Part shown: positions 1-6,179 of the stretch, piece after piece
Numbering within the stretch: the first letter of the stretch is position 1
How the letters are laid out: the number at the start of each line of letters is the position of its first letter
DNA from: DATEZO01 sp035255485
GTDB lineage: Bacteria > Pseudomonadota > Gammaproteobacteria > Burkholderiales > Burkholderiaceae_D
Direction of reading: 5' to 3'
NCBI GenBank assembly: GCA_035255485.1
Contig: DATEZO010000163.1
Location: forward strand, 1-11,975
DNA length: 11,975 nucleotides
Notes under the pieces: generated by a model
Told to the model about the DNA's origin: nothing
Databases searched by the model: none
What the model saw: the letters and a program-made list of their open reading frames with translations, nothing else
Made by a program: the position numbers and the translations under genes

Positions 1-1068
1 ATTGAGCACATCGTCTTCGGCGAAGATCGCAAGCGTGGCCAATGCGGCGCGGCACGCCAGCGGATTGCCGGTGTAGGAATGCGAGTGCAGGAATCCGCGT
101 GTCACGTCGGCATGGTAGAACGCCTGGTAGATCGCATCGCGTGTCATCACCAGCGACAACGGCAGGTAGCCGCCGCTGATGCCCTTCGAGAGACAGAGGA
201 AGTCCGGCCACACGGCCCCCTCGGGATTCGCGGCTTGCTCGCACGCGAAAAAGCTGCCGGTGCGGCCGCAGCCGACCGCGATCTCGTCGGCGATCAGATG
301 CACCTGGTAGCGATCGCACAAGGCGCGCACGTCGGCCAGGTACACGGGATCGTACATCGCCATGCCGGTCGCGCACTGCACCAGCGGCTCGACGATCACC
401 GCGGCGATCTGTCCGGCGCGCGCTTCCAGCAAGGCTTGCAGTTTGCCGGCGGCGCGGTGCGCGACATCGGCCGCCGATTCGCCCGCCTGCGCCTGGCGTG
501 CATCGGGCGAGTCGATCACATGCGCCTGCTGCAACAAGGGGCCGTAGGCATCGCGGAAAATCGCCACATCGGTCACCGCCAGCGCGCCGATGGTTTCGCC
601 GTGATAGCTGCCCTTGAGACAGACGAACTCGCGCTTGTCGCCCTGCCCGGCATTGCGCCAGTAATGAAAGCTCATCTTCAGCGCGATCTCGATCGCCGAT
701 GCGCCGTCCGACGCATAGAAACAATGGCCCAGCACATGGCCGGTGCGCGCGGATAGCTGTTCCGACAGCGCGATCACCGGCTCATGCGTGAAGCCGGCCA
801 GCATCGCATGCTCCAGCCGATCGAGCTGATCTTTCAGCGCGGCGTTGATGCGCGGGTTCGCATGGCCGAACAGGTTGACCCACCAGGAGCTGATCGCATC
901 CAGATAGCGCCGGCCGTTTGCGTCGTACAGCCAGACCCCGCGCCCATGGCTGACCGGCACCAGCGGCATCGTCTCGTGATGCTGCATCTGCGTGCAAGGA
1001 TGCCAGACGCTTTTCAGGCTGCGCGCAATCCAGTCGTTGTGTTGATTTGATTCCAAGAACTGCTCCAT
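1..1068 (-). CDS. bioA: Adenosylmethionine-8-amino-7-oxononanoate aminotransferase, 3' end outside window
   Basis: This gene encodes the PLP enzyme that converts 8-amino-7-oxononanoate to 7,8-diaminononanoate in biotin synthesis, with S-adenosylmethionine as amino donor; it is cytosolic. I translated 356 codons from the ATG at 1066-1068 to the window edge with no stop. Seen in order: the BioA-type SSWWVNLFGH segment near residues 60-69, the ASDGASAIEIALK cofactor-binding stretch near 123-135, KGSYHGE, the LIADE motif with the pyridine-binding Asp near 261, and SKGISGGYLPLS with the Schiff-base lysine near 295. BioA proteins usually have about 430-450 residues, so roughly 80-90 C-terminal residues lie to the left. 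The start has only a weak Shine-Dalgarno (GGA about 8 bases upstream). The gap to liuC is 73 bp and mostly filled by an inverted repeat. The SSWWVN and BioA-like N-terminal segments favour BioA over other class III aminotransferases. Confidence 0.93.
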   Translation of the reverse strand, partial: MEQFLESNQHNDWIARSLKSVWHPCTQMQHHETMPLVPVSHGRGVWLYDANGRRYLDAISSWWVNLFGHANPRINAALKDQLDRLEHAMLAGFTHEPVIALSEQLSARTGHVLGHCFYASDGASAIEIALKMSFHYWRNAGQGDKREFVCLKGSYHGETIGALAVTDVAIFRDAYGPLLQQAHVIDSPDARQAQAGESAADVAHRAAGKLQALLEARAGQIAAVIVEPLVQCATGMAMYDPVYLADVRALCDRYQVHLIADEIAVGCGRTGSFFACEQAANPEGAVWPDFLCLSKGISGGYLPLSLVMTRDAIYQAFYHADVTRGFLHSHSYTGNPLACRAALATLAIFAEDDVLN

Positions 1069-1077
1069 GGCTAATCC

Positions 1078-1133
1078 GTAGGGTGCGCTTCGCGCACCAT
1101 TCCGGCCGTTGCGGTGCGCGAAGCGCACCCTAC
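1078..1133. repeat. Perfect 21-bp inverted repeat between liuC and bioA
   Basis: Positions 1078-1098 and 1113-1133 are exact reverse complements over 21 bp, separated by a 14-base spacer (1099-1112). Each arm is also a hairpin by itself: GGTGCGC, a TTC loop, then GCGCACC. The DNA or RNA can therefore form one long stem or two short ones. There is no T-run on either side, so a classical Rho-independent terminator is unlikely. I recall GTAGGGTGCGC-type palindromes as dispersed intergenic repeats in many proteobacterial genomes, so a REP-like or MITE-like repeat is the best reading. It takes up 56 of the 73 bp between the liuC stop and the bioA start. Confidence 0.85.
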
Positions 1134-1141
1134 TTCTGTTG

Positions 1142-1933
1142 CTAACTCAGCCAATGAGGCTTGCGCTTCTCCAGAAACGAGCGCACGCCTTCCTTGCCTT
1201 CGTCCGACGCGCGGATCTGCGCGATGCGCTCCGCCGTGTCCGCGACCAGGGCGTCGGTCACCGGCAGGCCGGCCACATCGCGCACCAGGCGCTTGGCTTC
1301 CTGTACGGCGTTCGGGCTGTTCGCCGCCAGGGATTTCACGATGTCGGCCACTGTCGTATCCAGCGACTCGGCGGGCGCGACCGCATGCACGAACCCGATC
1401 CGGTGCGCTTCCTGCGCCGAAAAGCGTTCCGCCGTCACGAAATAGCGCCGCGCCGCATTCTCGCCCATCGCCTTGATCACGTAAGGCGAGATTGTCGCAG
1501 GAATCAGTCCGAGCTTGACCTCGGACAGGCAGAAATTCGCATCCTCGACCGCAACCGCGATATCGCATGCCGCCACCAGACCCATGCCGCCGGCATAGCA
1601 GTCGCCTTGCACTTTTGCCACGACCGGCTTCGGGCACAGATAGATCGCGCGCAGCATCTCGGCCAGCCGCATGGCGTCGGCGCGGTTTTCCGCATCCGTG
1701 TAGCCCGCCATTTTCTTCATCCAGTTCAGATCTGCGCCGGCGCAGAATGCCGGGCCGCGCGCGGCCAGCACGATGGCCCGGATATTGCCGTCGGCGCCGA
1801 GCTCGCGAAACGCCCGCTCAATGTCGGCGATAGAGGTCTCGTTGAATGCATTGCGCACATCGGGACGATCGAGCGTCACCGTCGCAGTCGCGCCGGCAAG
1901 CTGGATGGCAAGAGTATCGTAGGTCATGTTCAT
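1142..1933 (-). CDS. liuC: Enoyl-CoA hydratase family, probable methylglutaconyl-CoA hydratase (LiuC)
   Basis: This 263-residue protein of the crotonase fold most likely hydrates 3-methylglutaconyl-CoA to HMG-CoA in leucine degradation, directly after the LiuB/LiuD carboxylase. Seen: the CAGADLNW oxyanion-hole segment at about 64-71, AGGMGLVAACDI at about 114-125 and LSEVKLG at 136-142. Glu138 aligns with the second catalytic glutamate of rat crotonase (E164), while the position of the first (E144) is Gly118. From memory, LiuC proteins share this GG-x-GL pattern and the following SPYV stretch, which supports the call. The start is ATG at 1931-1933, immediately after the TAG stop of the upstream hydrolase; a second ATG at 1925-1927 is possible. 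No clear Shine-Dalgarno is visible, so translation is probably coupled to the upstream gene. Its position two genes after liuB supports the substrate, which is inferred. Confidence 0.85.
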   Translation of the reverse strand: MNMTYDTLAIQLAGATATVTLDRPDVRNAFNETSIADIERAFRELGADGNIRAIVLAARGPAFCAGADLNWMKKMAGYTDAENRADAMRLAEMLRAIYLCPKPVVAKVQGDCYAGGMGLVAACDIAVAVEDANFCLSEVKLGLIPATISPYVIKAMGENAARRYFVTAERFSAQEAHRIGFVHAVAPAESLDTTVADIVKSLAANSPNAVQEAKRLVRDVAGLPVTDALVADTAERIAQIRASDEGKEGVRSFLEKRKPHWLS

Positions 1934-2818
1934 CTACCGTAGTGCGCCTGTTTTTTTCAGAAAGGCCTCGACTGTATCGATCCAGGCATCCACATTGCGA
2001 CGGTCGTCGAAAAAAGCGTGTCCATCCTTGCCGTGCGCGGGCAGGGCGACATAGTGCAGATCCACGCCCTTGCTGCGATAGGCATCCGCCATGCGCGCCA
2101 CCAGCACCGGGCCGAAATACAGATCGTTCTCGGCATAGAACCACAGCATCGGCGCTTTGGTAGTGCCGGCATAGCGCGCGAAAGCATCGACCAGCCGGTT
2201 CTCGTTGCACACTTCGTTCGGCCCCCTGGAGCCGCGGCCGCCGGCGAAATTGATCGCGCCGACCACGCCCGGCGGATTCTGGCTGGCCAATGCCAATACG
2301 CCGAATCCGCCCGCCGATTTGCCGATCAGGACAATCCGCCCGGCATCGATATACGGCCTGGTCTTCGCATAGTCGATGGCAGCCGCGATATCCTTCGCGG
2401 TTTCCAGCCCGGCTTCGACATAGGCCGGATTGGCGCAGGAAAAATAATCTTCCGCCCACGGACCGTCCGACTTGCCATAGCCGCGGCGCACCGGGTTGAT
2501 GACCACAAAGCCGCGCGCCGCCAATGCTTCCGATTGCGCCCGGTACTTGCCGGTCGTCCTGGCGCGATCGGCTGCGGAACGCGGACTGCCATGATTGATC
2601 ACGATCAGTGGAAACGGGCCGTCGCCTTCCGGCCGGTATTCGGTCGCGGTCAGATTGGCGCGCGATTCGCCGAACAGGCCCTTGACCGCCACCGGGATCG
2701 TCACCTCGCTCTCGCTGATGGCGGCAGCCTGCGCCAGCGACATCAGCGCCAGCGCCGCGCCGCATGCCAGCAAGCGCAGACTGCCGGCATATTCGGAAAA
2801 ATTTCGCAATAGAGCCAT
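1934..2818 (-). CDS. Predicted exported alpha/beta hydrolase, dienelactone-hydrolase-like
   Basis: This encodes a 294-residue alpha/beta hydrolase with an N-terminal signal peptide. A hydrophobic segment (SLRLLACGAALALMSLAQA) occupies about residues 13-31, with signal peptidase I-type Ala residues at about 29-33. The mature part shows INHGSPR (oxyanion hole, about 74-80), the nucleophile elbow GKSAGG with Ser168, the likely acid Asp232 in AENDLYF and the likely base His267 in KDGHAFF. This is a complete catalytic triad in the usual order. I chose the ATG at 2816-2818, 4 bp after the liuB stop. An in-frame ATG at 2864-2866 would overlap liuB and add 16 residues in front of the signal peptide. 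It abuts liuC with no gap, so it is probably cotranscribed with liuB and liuC. The substrate is unknown; a periplasmic esterase, peptidase or thioesterase-like role is possible. It is not a known leucine-pathway enzyme. Confidence 0.85.
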   Translation of the reverse strand: MALLRNFSEYAGSLRLLACGAALALMSLAQAAAISESEVTIPVAVKGLFGESRANLTATEYRPEGDGPFPLIVINHGSPRSAADRARTTGKYRAQSEALAARGFVVINPVRRGYGKSDGPWAEDYFSCANPAYVEAGLETAKDIAAAIDYAKTRPYIDAGRIVLIGKSAGGFGVLALASQNPPGVVGAINFAGGRGSRGPNEVCNENRLVDAFARYAGTTKAPMLWFYAENDLYFGPVLVARMADAYRSKGVDLHYVALPAHGKDGHAFFDDRRNVDAWIDTVEAFLKKTGALR

Positions 2819-2822
2819 GGCA

Positions 2823-4430
2823 TTACATCCGGAACATGCCGAATTTCGTCTCCGGGATCGGTGCATTCAGCGTTGCACTCAGGCCCAGGCCCAGTACCAT
2901 GCGGGTATCGGCCGGATCGATTACGCCGTCATCCCAGATGCGCGCCGTTGCGTAATAGGGATTGCCCTGGTGCTCATACTGCTCCCGGATCGGCTGCTTG
3001 AAGGCTTCCTCTTCCTCTTTCGGCCAAGTGCCGCCCTTGGCTTCGATCGCGTCGCGCTTGACGGTCGACAATACGCTGGCTGCCTGATCGCCGCCCATCA
3101 CCGAGATGCGCGCATTCGGCCACATCCACAAGAAGCGCGGCGAATAAGCGCGACCGCACATGCCGTAGTTGCCGGCGCCGAAGCTGCCGCCCAGGATCAC
3201 GGTGAATTTCGGCACCGCCGCCGTTGCCACCGCGGTCACCATCTTGGCGCCGTTGCGAGCGATGCCTTCGTTTTCATATTTGCGCCCGACCATGAAGCCG
3301 GTGATGTTCTGCAGGAATACCAGCGGAATCTTGCGCTGGCAGCATAATTCGATGAAGTGCGCGCCCTTTAGCGCCGATTCCGAGAACAGGATGCCGTTGT
3401 TGGCAACAATGCCGACCGGCATGCCGAAGATGTGCGCAAAGCCGCATATCAGCGTAGTGCCGTAGCGCACCTTGAATTCGTCGAATTCGCTGCCATCGAC
3501 AATGCGTGCAATCACTTCGCGTATATCGTAAGGCTTGCGCGTATCACTCGGGATCACGCCATACAGTTCCTGCGCCGGGTATTTCGGCTCGACCGGATCG
3601 CGCAGCACCATGCCGTGCGATTTCTTGCGATTCAGATTCGAGACGATGGTGCGCGCCAGCGACAAGGCGTGCAAATCGTTTTGCGCTAGATGATCGGCCA
3701 CGCCGGACAGGCGCGTATGGACATCGCCGCCGCCCAGGTCTTCGGCGCTGACCACCTCGCCGGTGGCGGCCTTTACCAGCGGCGGGCCACCCAGGAAAAT
3801 CGTACCCTGCTCCTTGACGATGATCGATTCTTCGCTCATGGCCGGCACATAGGCGCCGCCCGCAGTGCAGGAGCCCATGACCACCGCAATCTGCGGAATC
3901 CCCATGGCCGACAGGTTGGCCTGGTTGTAGAAGATGCGGCCGAAATGCTCGCGGTCTGGAAATACCTCGTCCTGGGTCGGCAGGTTGGCGCCGCCGGAAT
4001 CGACCAGGTAAATGCAGGGCAGATTATTTTGCCCGGCGATTTCCTGTGCGCGCAAATGCTTTTTCACTGTCATCGGATAGTAGCTGCCGCCCTTGACGGT
4101 GGCGTCGTTGCAGACGATCACGCATTCCTGGCCGGCAATGCGACCGATGCCGGTAATGACACCGGCCGACGGTGCGCCATTGTGATACATGTCCAGCGCG
4201 GCCAGTTGCGAGAATTCCAGGAACGGCGTGCCCGGATCGAGCAGCATTTGCACGCGGTCGCGCGGCAACAACTTGCCGCGCGCGGTATGTTTCTTACGCG
4301 CATCTTCGCCGCCTCCCAGTGCCGCTTTCGCGACTTTCGCCTTCAGGTCGTCGACCAGGCGTTGCATCGCTGCGGCGTTCCCCTTGAATTCCTCGCTGCG
4401 GGAATTCAGCTTGGTTTCTATTTGCGGCAT
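2823..4430 (-). CDS. liuB: Methylcrotonoyl-CoA carboxylase, carboxyltransferase (beta) subunit
   Basis: This is the carboxyltransferase subunit that moves CO2 from carboxybiotin to 3-methylcrotonyl-CoA, giving 3-methylglutaconyl-CoA in leucine/isovalerate catabolism. It acts in the cytosol with the biotin-carrying alpha subunit. The length of 535 residues matches the family. Seen: the N-terminal RGKLLPRDRV segment (about 51-60), KGGSYYPMTVKKH (113-125), the N-domain glycine-rich GSCTAGGAYVPAMSEE (186-201), LQNITGFMVG (about 373-382) and the C-domain GGSFGAGNYGMCGRAY (414-429), followed by WMWPNARISVMGG. GSYYP and NYGMCGRAY are typical of methylcrotonyl- rather than propionyl-CoA carboxylases. 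The start ATG at 4428-4430 has a good Shine-Dalgarno (AGAGGG, 8 bases upstream). It heads a tight group with the hydrolase and liuC; about 200 bp separate it from ychJ upstream, so a promoter may lie there. The partner liuD is absent from the window. Confidence 0.96.
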   Translation of the reverse strand: MPQIETKLNSRSEEFKGNAAAMQRLVDDLKAKVAKAALGGGEDARKKHTARGKLLPRDRVQMLLDPGTPFLEFSQLAALDMYHNGAPSAGVITGIGRIAGQECVIVCNDATVKGGSYYPMTVKKHLRAQEIAGQNNLPCIYLVDSGGANLPTQDEVFPDREHFGRIFYNQANLSAMGIPQIAVVMGSCTAGGAYVPAMSEESIIVKEQGTIFLGGPPLVKAATGEVVSAEDLGGGDVHTRLSGVADHLAQNDLHALSLARTIVSNLNRKKSHGMVLRDPVEPKYPAQELYGVIPSDTRKPYDIREVIARIVDGSEFDEFKVRYGTTLICGFAHIFGMPVGIVANNGILFSESALKGAHFIELCCQRKIPLVFLQNITGFMVGRKYENEGIARNGAKMVTAVATAAVPKFTVILGGSFGAGNYGMCGRAYSPRFLWMWPNARISVMGGDQAASVLSTVKRDAIEAKGGTWPKEEEEAFKQPIREQYEHQGNPYYATARIWDDGVIDPADTRMVLGLGLSATLNAPIPETKFGMFRM

Positions 4431-4575
4431 GTCGGCATCCCTCTTGATTTGGATAATCGTGCATCAGTCATGGCGAGTAACCGCGCGTTATCCCTTTTTA
4501 CGTAGCCCACGGTCCTTTTGAGCAAGTACCCGTATTCTTCCAGCGCTTGTGCGAATCGATTGAGCAGACACAAAT

Positions 4576-4595
4576 CCGCTCGAAAATTTGAGCGG
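4576..4595 (-). terminator. Possible weak terminator hairpin after the ychJ-like gene
   Basis: On the minus strand, CCGCTC and GAGCGG form a 6-bp GC-rich stem around an 8-base AT-rich loop, about 40 bp after the ychJ stop. It is followed by ATTTGTGT, a poor U-tract. It lies between the ychJ stop and liuB, where the upstream transcript could plausibly end. The remaining 204 bp of this gap hold no open frame I would defend. A regulator site could be present, but I could not identify a convincing palindrome or promoter. Confidence 0.35.
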
Positions 4596-4634
4596 CTTTA
4601 CGATTCCTGCGATTGTCATCGTGCCGCTACAGCA

Positions 4635-5030
4635 TCATTTCGTTTCGGGAAAATTTCCATCGATATAGCGCCATTTTCCTTCTTCGCGCACGAAGCGGCT
4701 GACTTCATGCAGGCGCTGTGCCCGCCCGCCGGTCTTGTAGCGCGCAACGAATTCCACTGTCGCTTCATTGCCCATTGGCGCATGTCTTTTCACATCCAGC
4801 CCCAGCCATTTTGTCGCCGCATCATGGATCAATCCGGAACGTGGCGGCCGCGTGTCCGGATGCCAGCTGGCATGCACGTAATCCATCAAACCCAGGGCAT
4901 AGGCGCTGTAACGCGAACGCATCAATTGTTCCGCTGTTTCCGGCTGCACACCGCCATGGAAACGCCCGCAGCATTGCGCATATGCGCCACCGCCGCATGG
5001 GCATGGGGGCTGCTTCACATCTACTGTCAT
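4635..5030 (-). CDS. ychJ: YchJ-family protein with N-terminal SEC-C zinc motif
   Basis: This 131-residue protein belongs to the YchJ (UPF0225) family. The N-terminus carries a SEC-C-type metal-binding motif, PPCPCGGGAYAQCCGRFH (residues 8-25), with Cys10, Cys12, Cys20, Cys21 and His25. The following body contains EQLMRSRYSAYALGLMDY and the closing WRYIDGNF, matching the NTF2-like middle domain of the family. The longer E. coli protein has a second SEC-C motif at the C-terminus; this copy ends just after the middle domain. The biochemical role is unknown; SEC-C motifs bind zinc and often contact proteins. The ATG at 5028-5030 has no clear Shine-Dalgarno. The gene follows the rhodanese after 93 bp that contain a hairpin, so it may belong to the same transcript or stand alone. 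Confidence 0.85.
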   Translation of the reverse strand: MTVDVKQPPCPCGGGAYAQCCGRFHGGVQPETAEQLMRSRYSAYALGLMDYVHASWHPDTRPPRSGLIHDAATKWLGLDVKRHAPMGNEATVEFVARYKTGGRAQRLHEVSRFVREEGKWRYIDGNFPETK

Positions 5031-5051
5031 TGCTTGTCAAATGAAGTCATT

Positions 5052-5084
5052 GCTGTCATTCCCATCTTCAAGCGGGATGACAGC
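5052..5084. repeat. Hairpin repeat between the rhodanese and ychJ-like genes
   Basis: GCTGTCATTCC at 5052-5062 pairs with GGATGACAGC (about 5075-5084): eight perfect base pairs, then a G-T pair and two G-C pairs, closing a loop of about 11 bases. It has the look of the dispersed TCATTCCC...GGGATGA repeats found between genes in many proteobacteria. No T-run follows on the minus strand, so it is a poor terminator. One arm also begins within the second copy of a 9-bp direct repeat, GTCATTGCT, at 5026-5034 and 5046-5054; the first copy covers the ychJ start codon. Confidence 0.6.
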
Positions 5085-5123
5085 GAAAATAATGCCGCCG
5101 TCATGGCTTTTGCCATTTCCGGC

Positions 5124-5531
5124 TTACTTGCCATGTTTGCTTTCCTTGACGCCAACCGGCGCGCCCGCCGCCTTCCATGCGCTGAAGCCCCCGGCGATAT
5201 CGGCCACCGGCGTCAAACCCATGTCCTGCGCAGTCCTGGTCGCCAGTGCGCTGCGCCAGCCGGCGGCGCAAAAGAAAATGAATTCCTTTTTCTCGCCGAA
5301 CACCGGCTTGAAATACGGCGAATCGGGATCGATCCAGAATTCAAGCATGCCGCGCGGCGCATGGAATGCGCCGGGCATGATGCCTGCGTGCTCCAGTTCC
5401 CGCACATCGCGCAAATCGACGAACTGCACAGCGGGATCGCCGAGCTTCGCTTGGGCTTCTGCAACCGAATACGTCCTGATCTGCGCACTGGCTTCCTCGA
5501 TCAGCACCTTGTAGCCTTTTTTGATTGCCAT
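5124..5531 (-). CDS. Single-domain rhodanese-like sulfurtransferase
   Basis: This 135-residue protein is one rhodanese domain. Such proteins move sulfane sulfur through a cysteine persulfide; the acceptor here is unknown. Seen: FVDLRDVRELEHAGIMPGA (37-55), the usual first half of the fold; the active-site loop CAAGWRS starting at Cys88; and IAGGFSAWKAAG (about 117-128), the usual C-terminal signature. No signal peptide is visible, so it is probably cytosolic. The ATG at 5529-5531 has a GGGAG sequence about 10 bases upstream, slightly long spacing. Only 17 bp separate it from the thioredoxin-fold gene upstream, so the two are probably cotranscribed. Genes of this shape are common in proteobacteria and their physiological partners are mostly undefined. 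Confidence 0.92.
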   Translation of the reverse strand: MAIKKGYKVLIEEASAQIRTYSVAEAQAKLGDPAVQFVDLRDVRELEHAGIMPGAFHAPRGMLEFWIDPDSPYFKPVFGEKKEFIFFCAAGWRSALATRTAQDMGLTPVADIAGGFSAWKAAGAPVGVKESKHGK

Positions 5532-5548
5532 CGCGATGTTTCTCCCGC

Positions 5549-6154
5549 CTAAATACTGCCGTTTTTCAAAAATGCTTCCAGCTGATCGAGACGGTCTGAA
5601 CCCCAGAATGACTCGCCATCGACGATCATGAAAGGCGAGCCGAATACCCCGCGCGCCATGGCCTGCTCGACCTCGCTCCTCAACTGCGCCTTGATCGGCG
5701 CGCTCTCGATTGCCTCCGACAATGCCGTCGGGTCCAGTCCGAGGCTGGAAGCCACTTGCGCAACACCGGCGGCCTCGTCGATGCGAATGCCATCGACGAA
5801 ATACGCGCGATACGCCGCCTTGGCGAATTCGACCGCCTTGGCATCGCCCAGCGTAGCGCGCACCCAGAGCATGGCGCGCGCCGGGATTTGGGTGGCAATC
5901 GGAAATGCCGGCGGACGCTGATACGCGATGTCGTGGAAGCGCGCGCTACGCTCGAAATCATGGAAAAAATAGTCCCCTTTCATCGGCATCGTCGTCAGCG
6001 GCCTGCTGCCCGTAGCCTTGAATACCACGCCCAGCAAAAGCGGGTGCCAGTTCACGCTACGCCCGTGGCGCGCGGCGAGCGCATCGATCTGCATTGCCGC
6101 GAGGTAGCCGTAAGGCGAGGAAAAATCAAAATAGAAATCGATCGGGTTTGTCAT
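5549..6154 (-). CDS. Thioredoxin-fold 2-hydroxychromene-2-carboxylate isomerase / DsbA-family protein
   Basis: This 201-residue protein belongs to the kappa-GST/HCCA-isomerase branch of the DsbA family. In naphthalene-degrading bacteria the named enzyme isomerises 2-hydroxychromene-2-carboxylate with glutathione. Seen: DFYFDFSSPYGYLA at 6-19, where Ser13 just before Pro14 corresponds to the glutathione-activating serine in place of a CXXC pair; GVFGSPFMIVDGESFWGSDRL at 169-189 with the usual cis-Pro at 174. There is no signal peptide. The ATG at 6152-6154 has a strong Shine-Dalgarno (AAGGAG, 5 bases upstream). It follows the acyl-CoA dehydrogenase by 25 bp and precedes the rhodanese by 17 bp, indicating one operon. 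No other aromatic degradation genes are present, so the isomerase name describes the family rather than the substrate; a glutathione-dependent transferase or isomerase is a safe description. Confidence 0.9.
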   Translation of the reverse strand: MTNPIDFYFDFSSPYGYLAAMQIDALAARHGRSVNWHPLLLGVVFKATGSRPLTTMPMKGDYFFHDFERSARFHDIAYQRPPAFPIATQIPARAMLWVRATLGDAKAVEFAKAAYRAYFVDGIRIDEAAGVAQVASSLGLDPTALSEAIESAPIKAQLRSEVEQAMARGVFGSPFMIVDGESFWGSDRLDQLEAFLKNGSI

Positions 6155-6179
6155 GCATTCTCCTTGGTAATCGGCACTG

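Noticed and set aside
79..756. A 225-codon plus-strand frame opposite bioA, and a 277-codon one (1109-1942) opposite liuC.
   Set aside because: The minus-strand products are recognisable enzymes. The plus-strand translations are His/Arg-rich and without motif.
1818..2765. A 315-codon minus-strand frame overlapping the hydrolase and the start of liuC.
   Set aside because: It is a frame-shifted reading of the hydrolase, which itself has a signal peptide and catalytic triad. The alternative product has no recognisable features.
4431..4634. A LiuR-type operator upstream of liuB; TTTTTACGTAG near 4496-4506 looked like half of one.
   Set aside because: The other half of a palindrome is missing and I do not remember the consensus precisely enough to claim a site.
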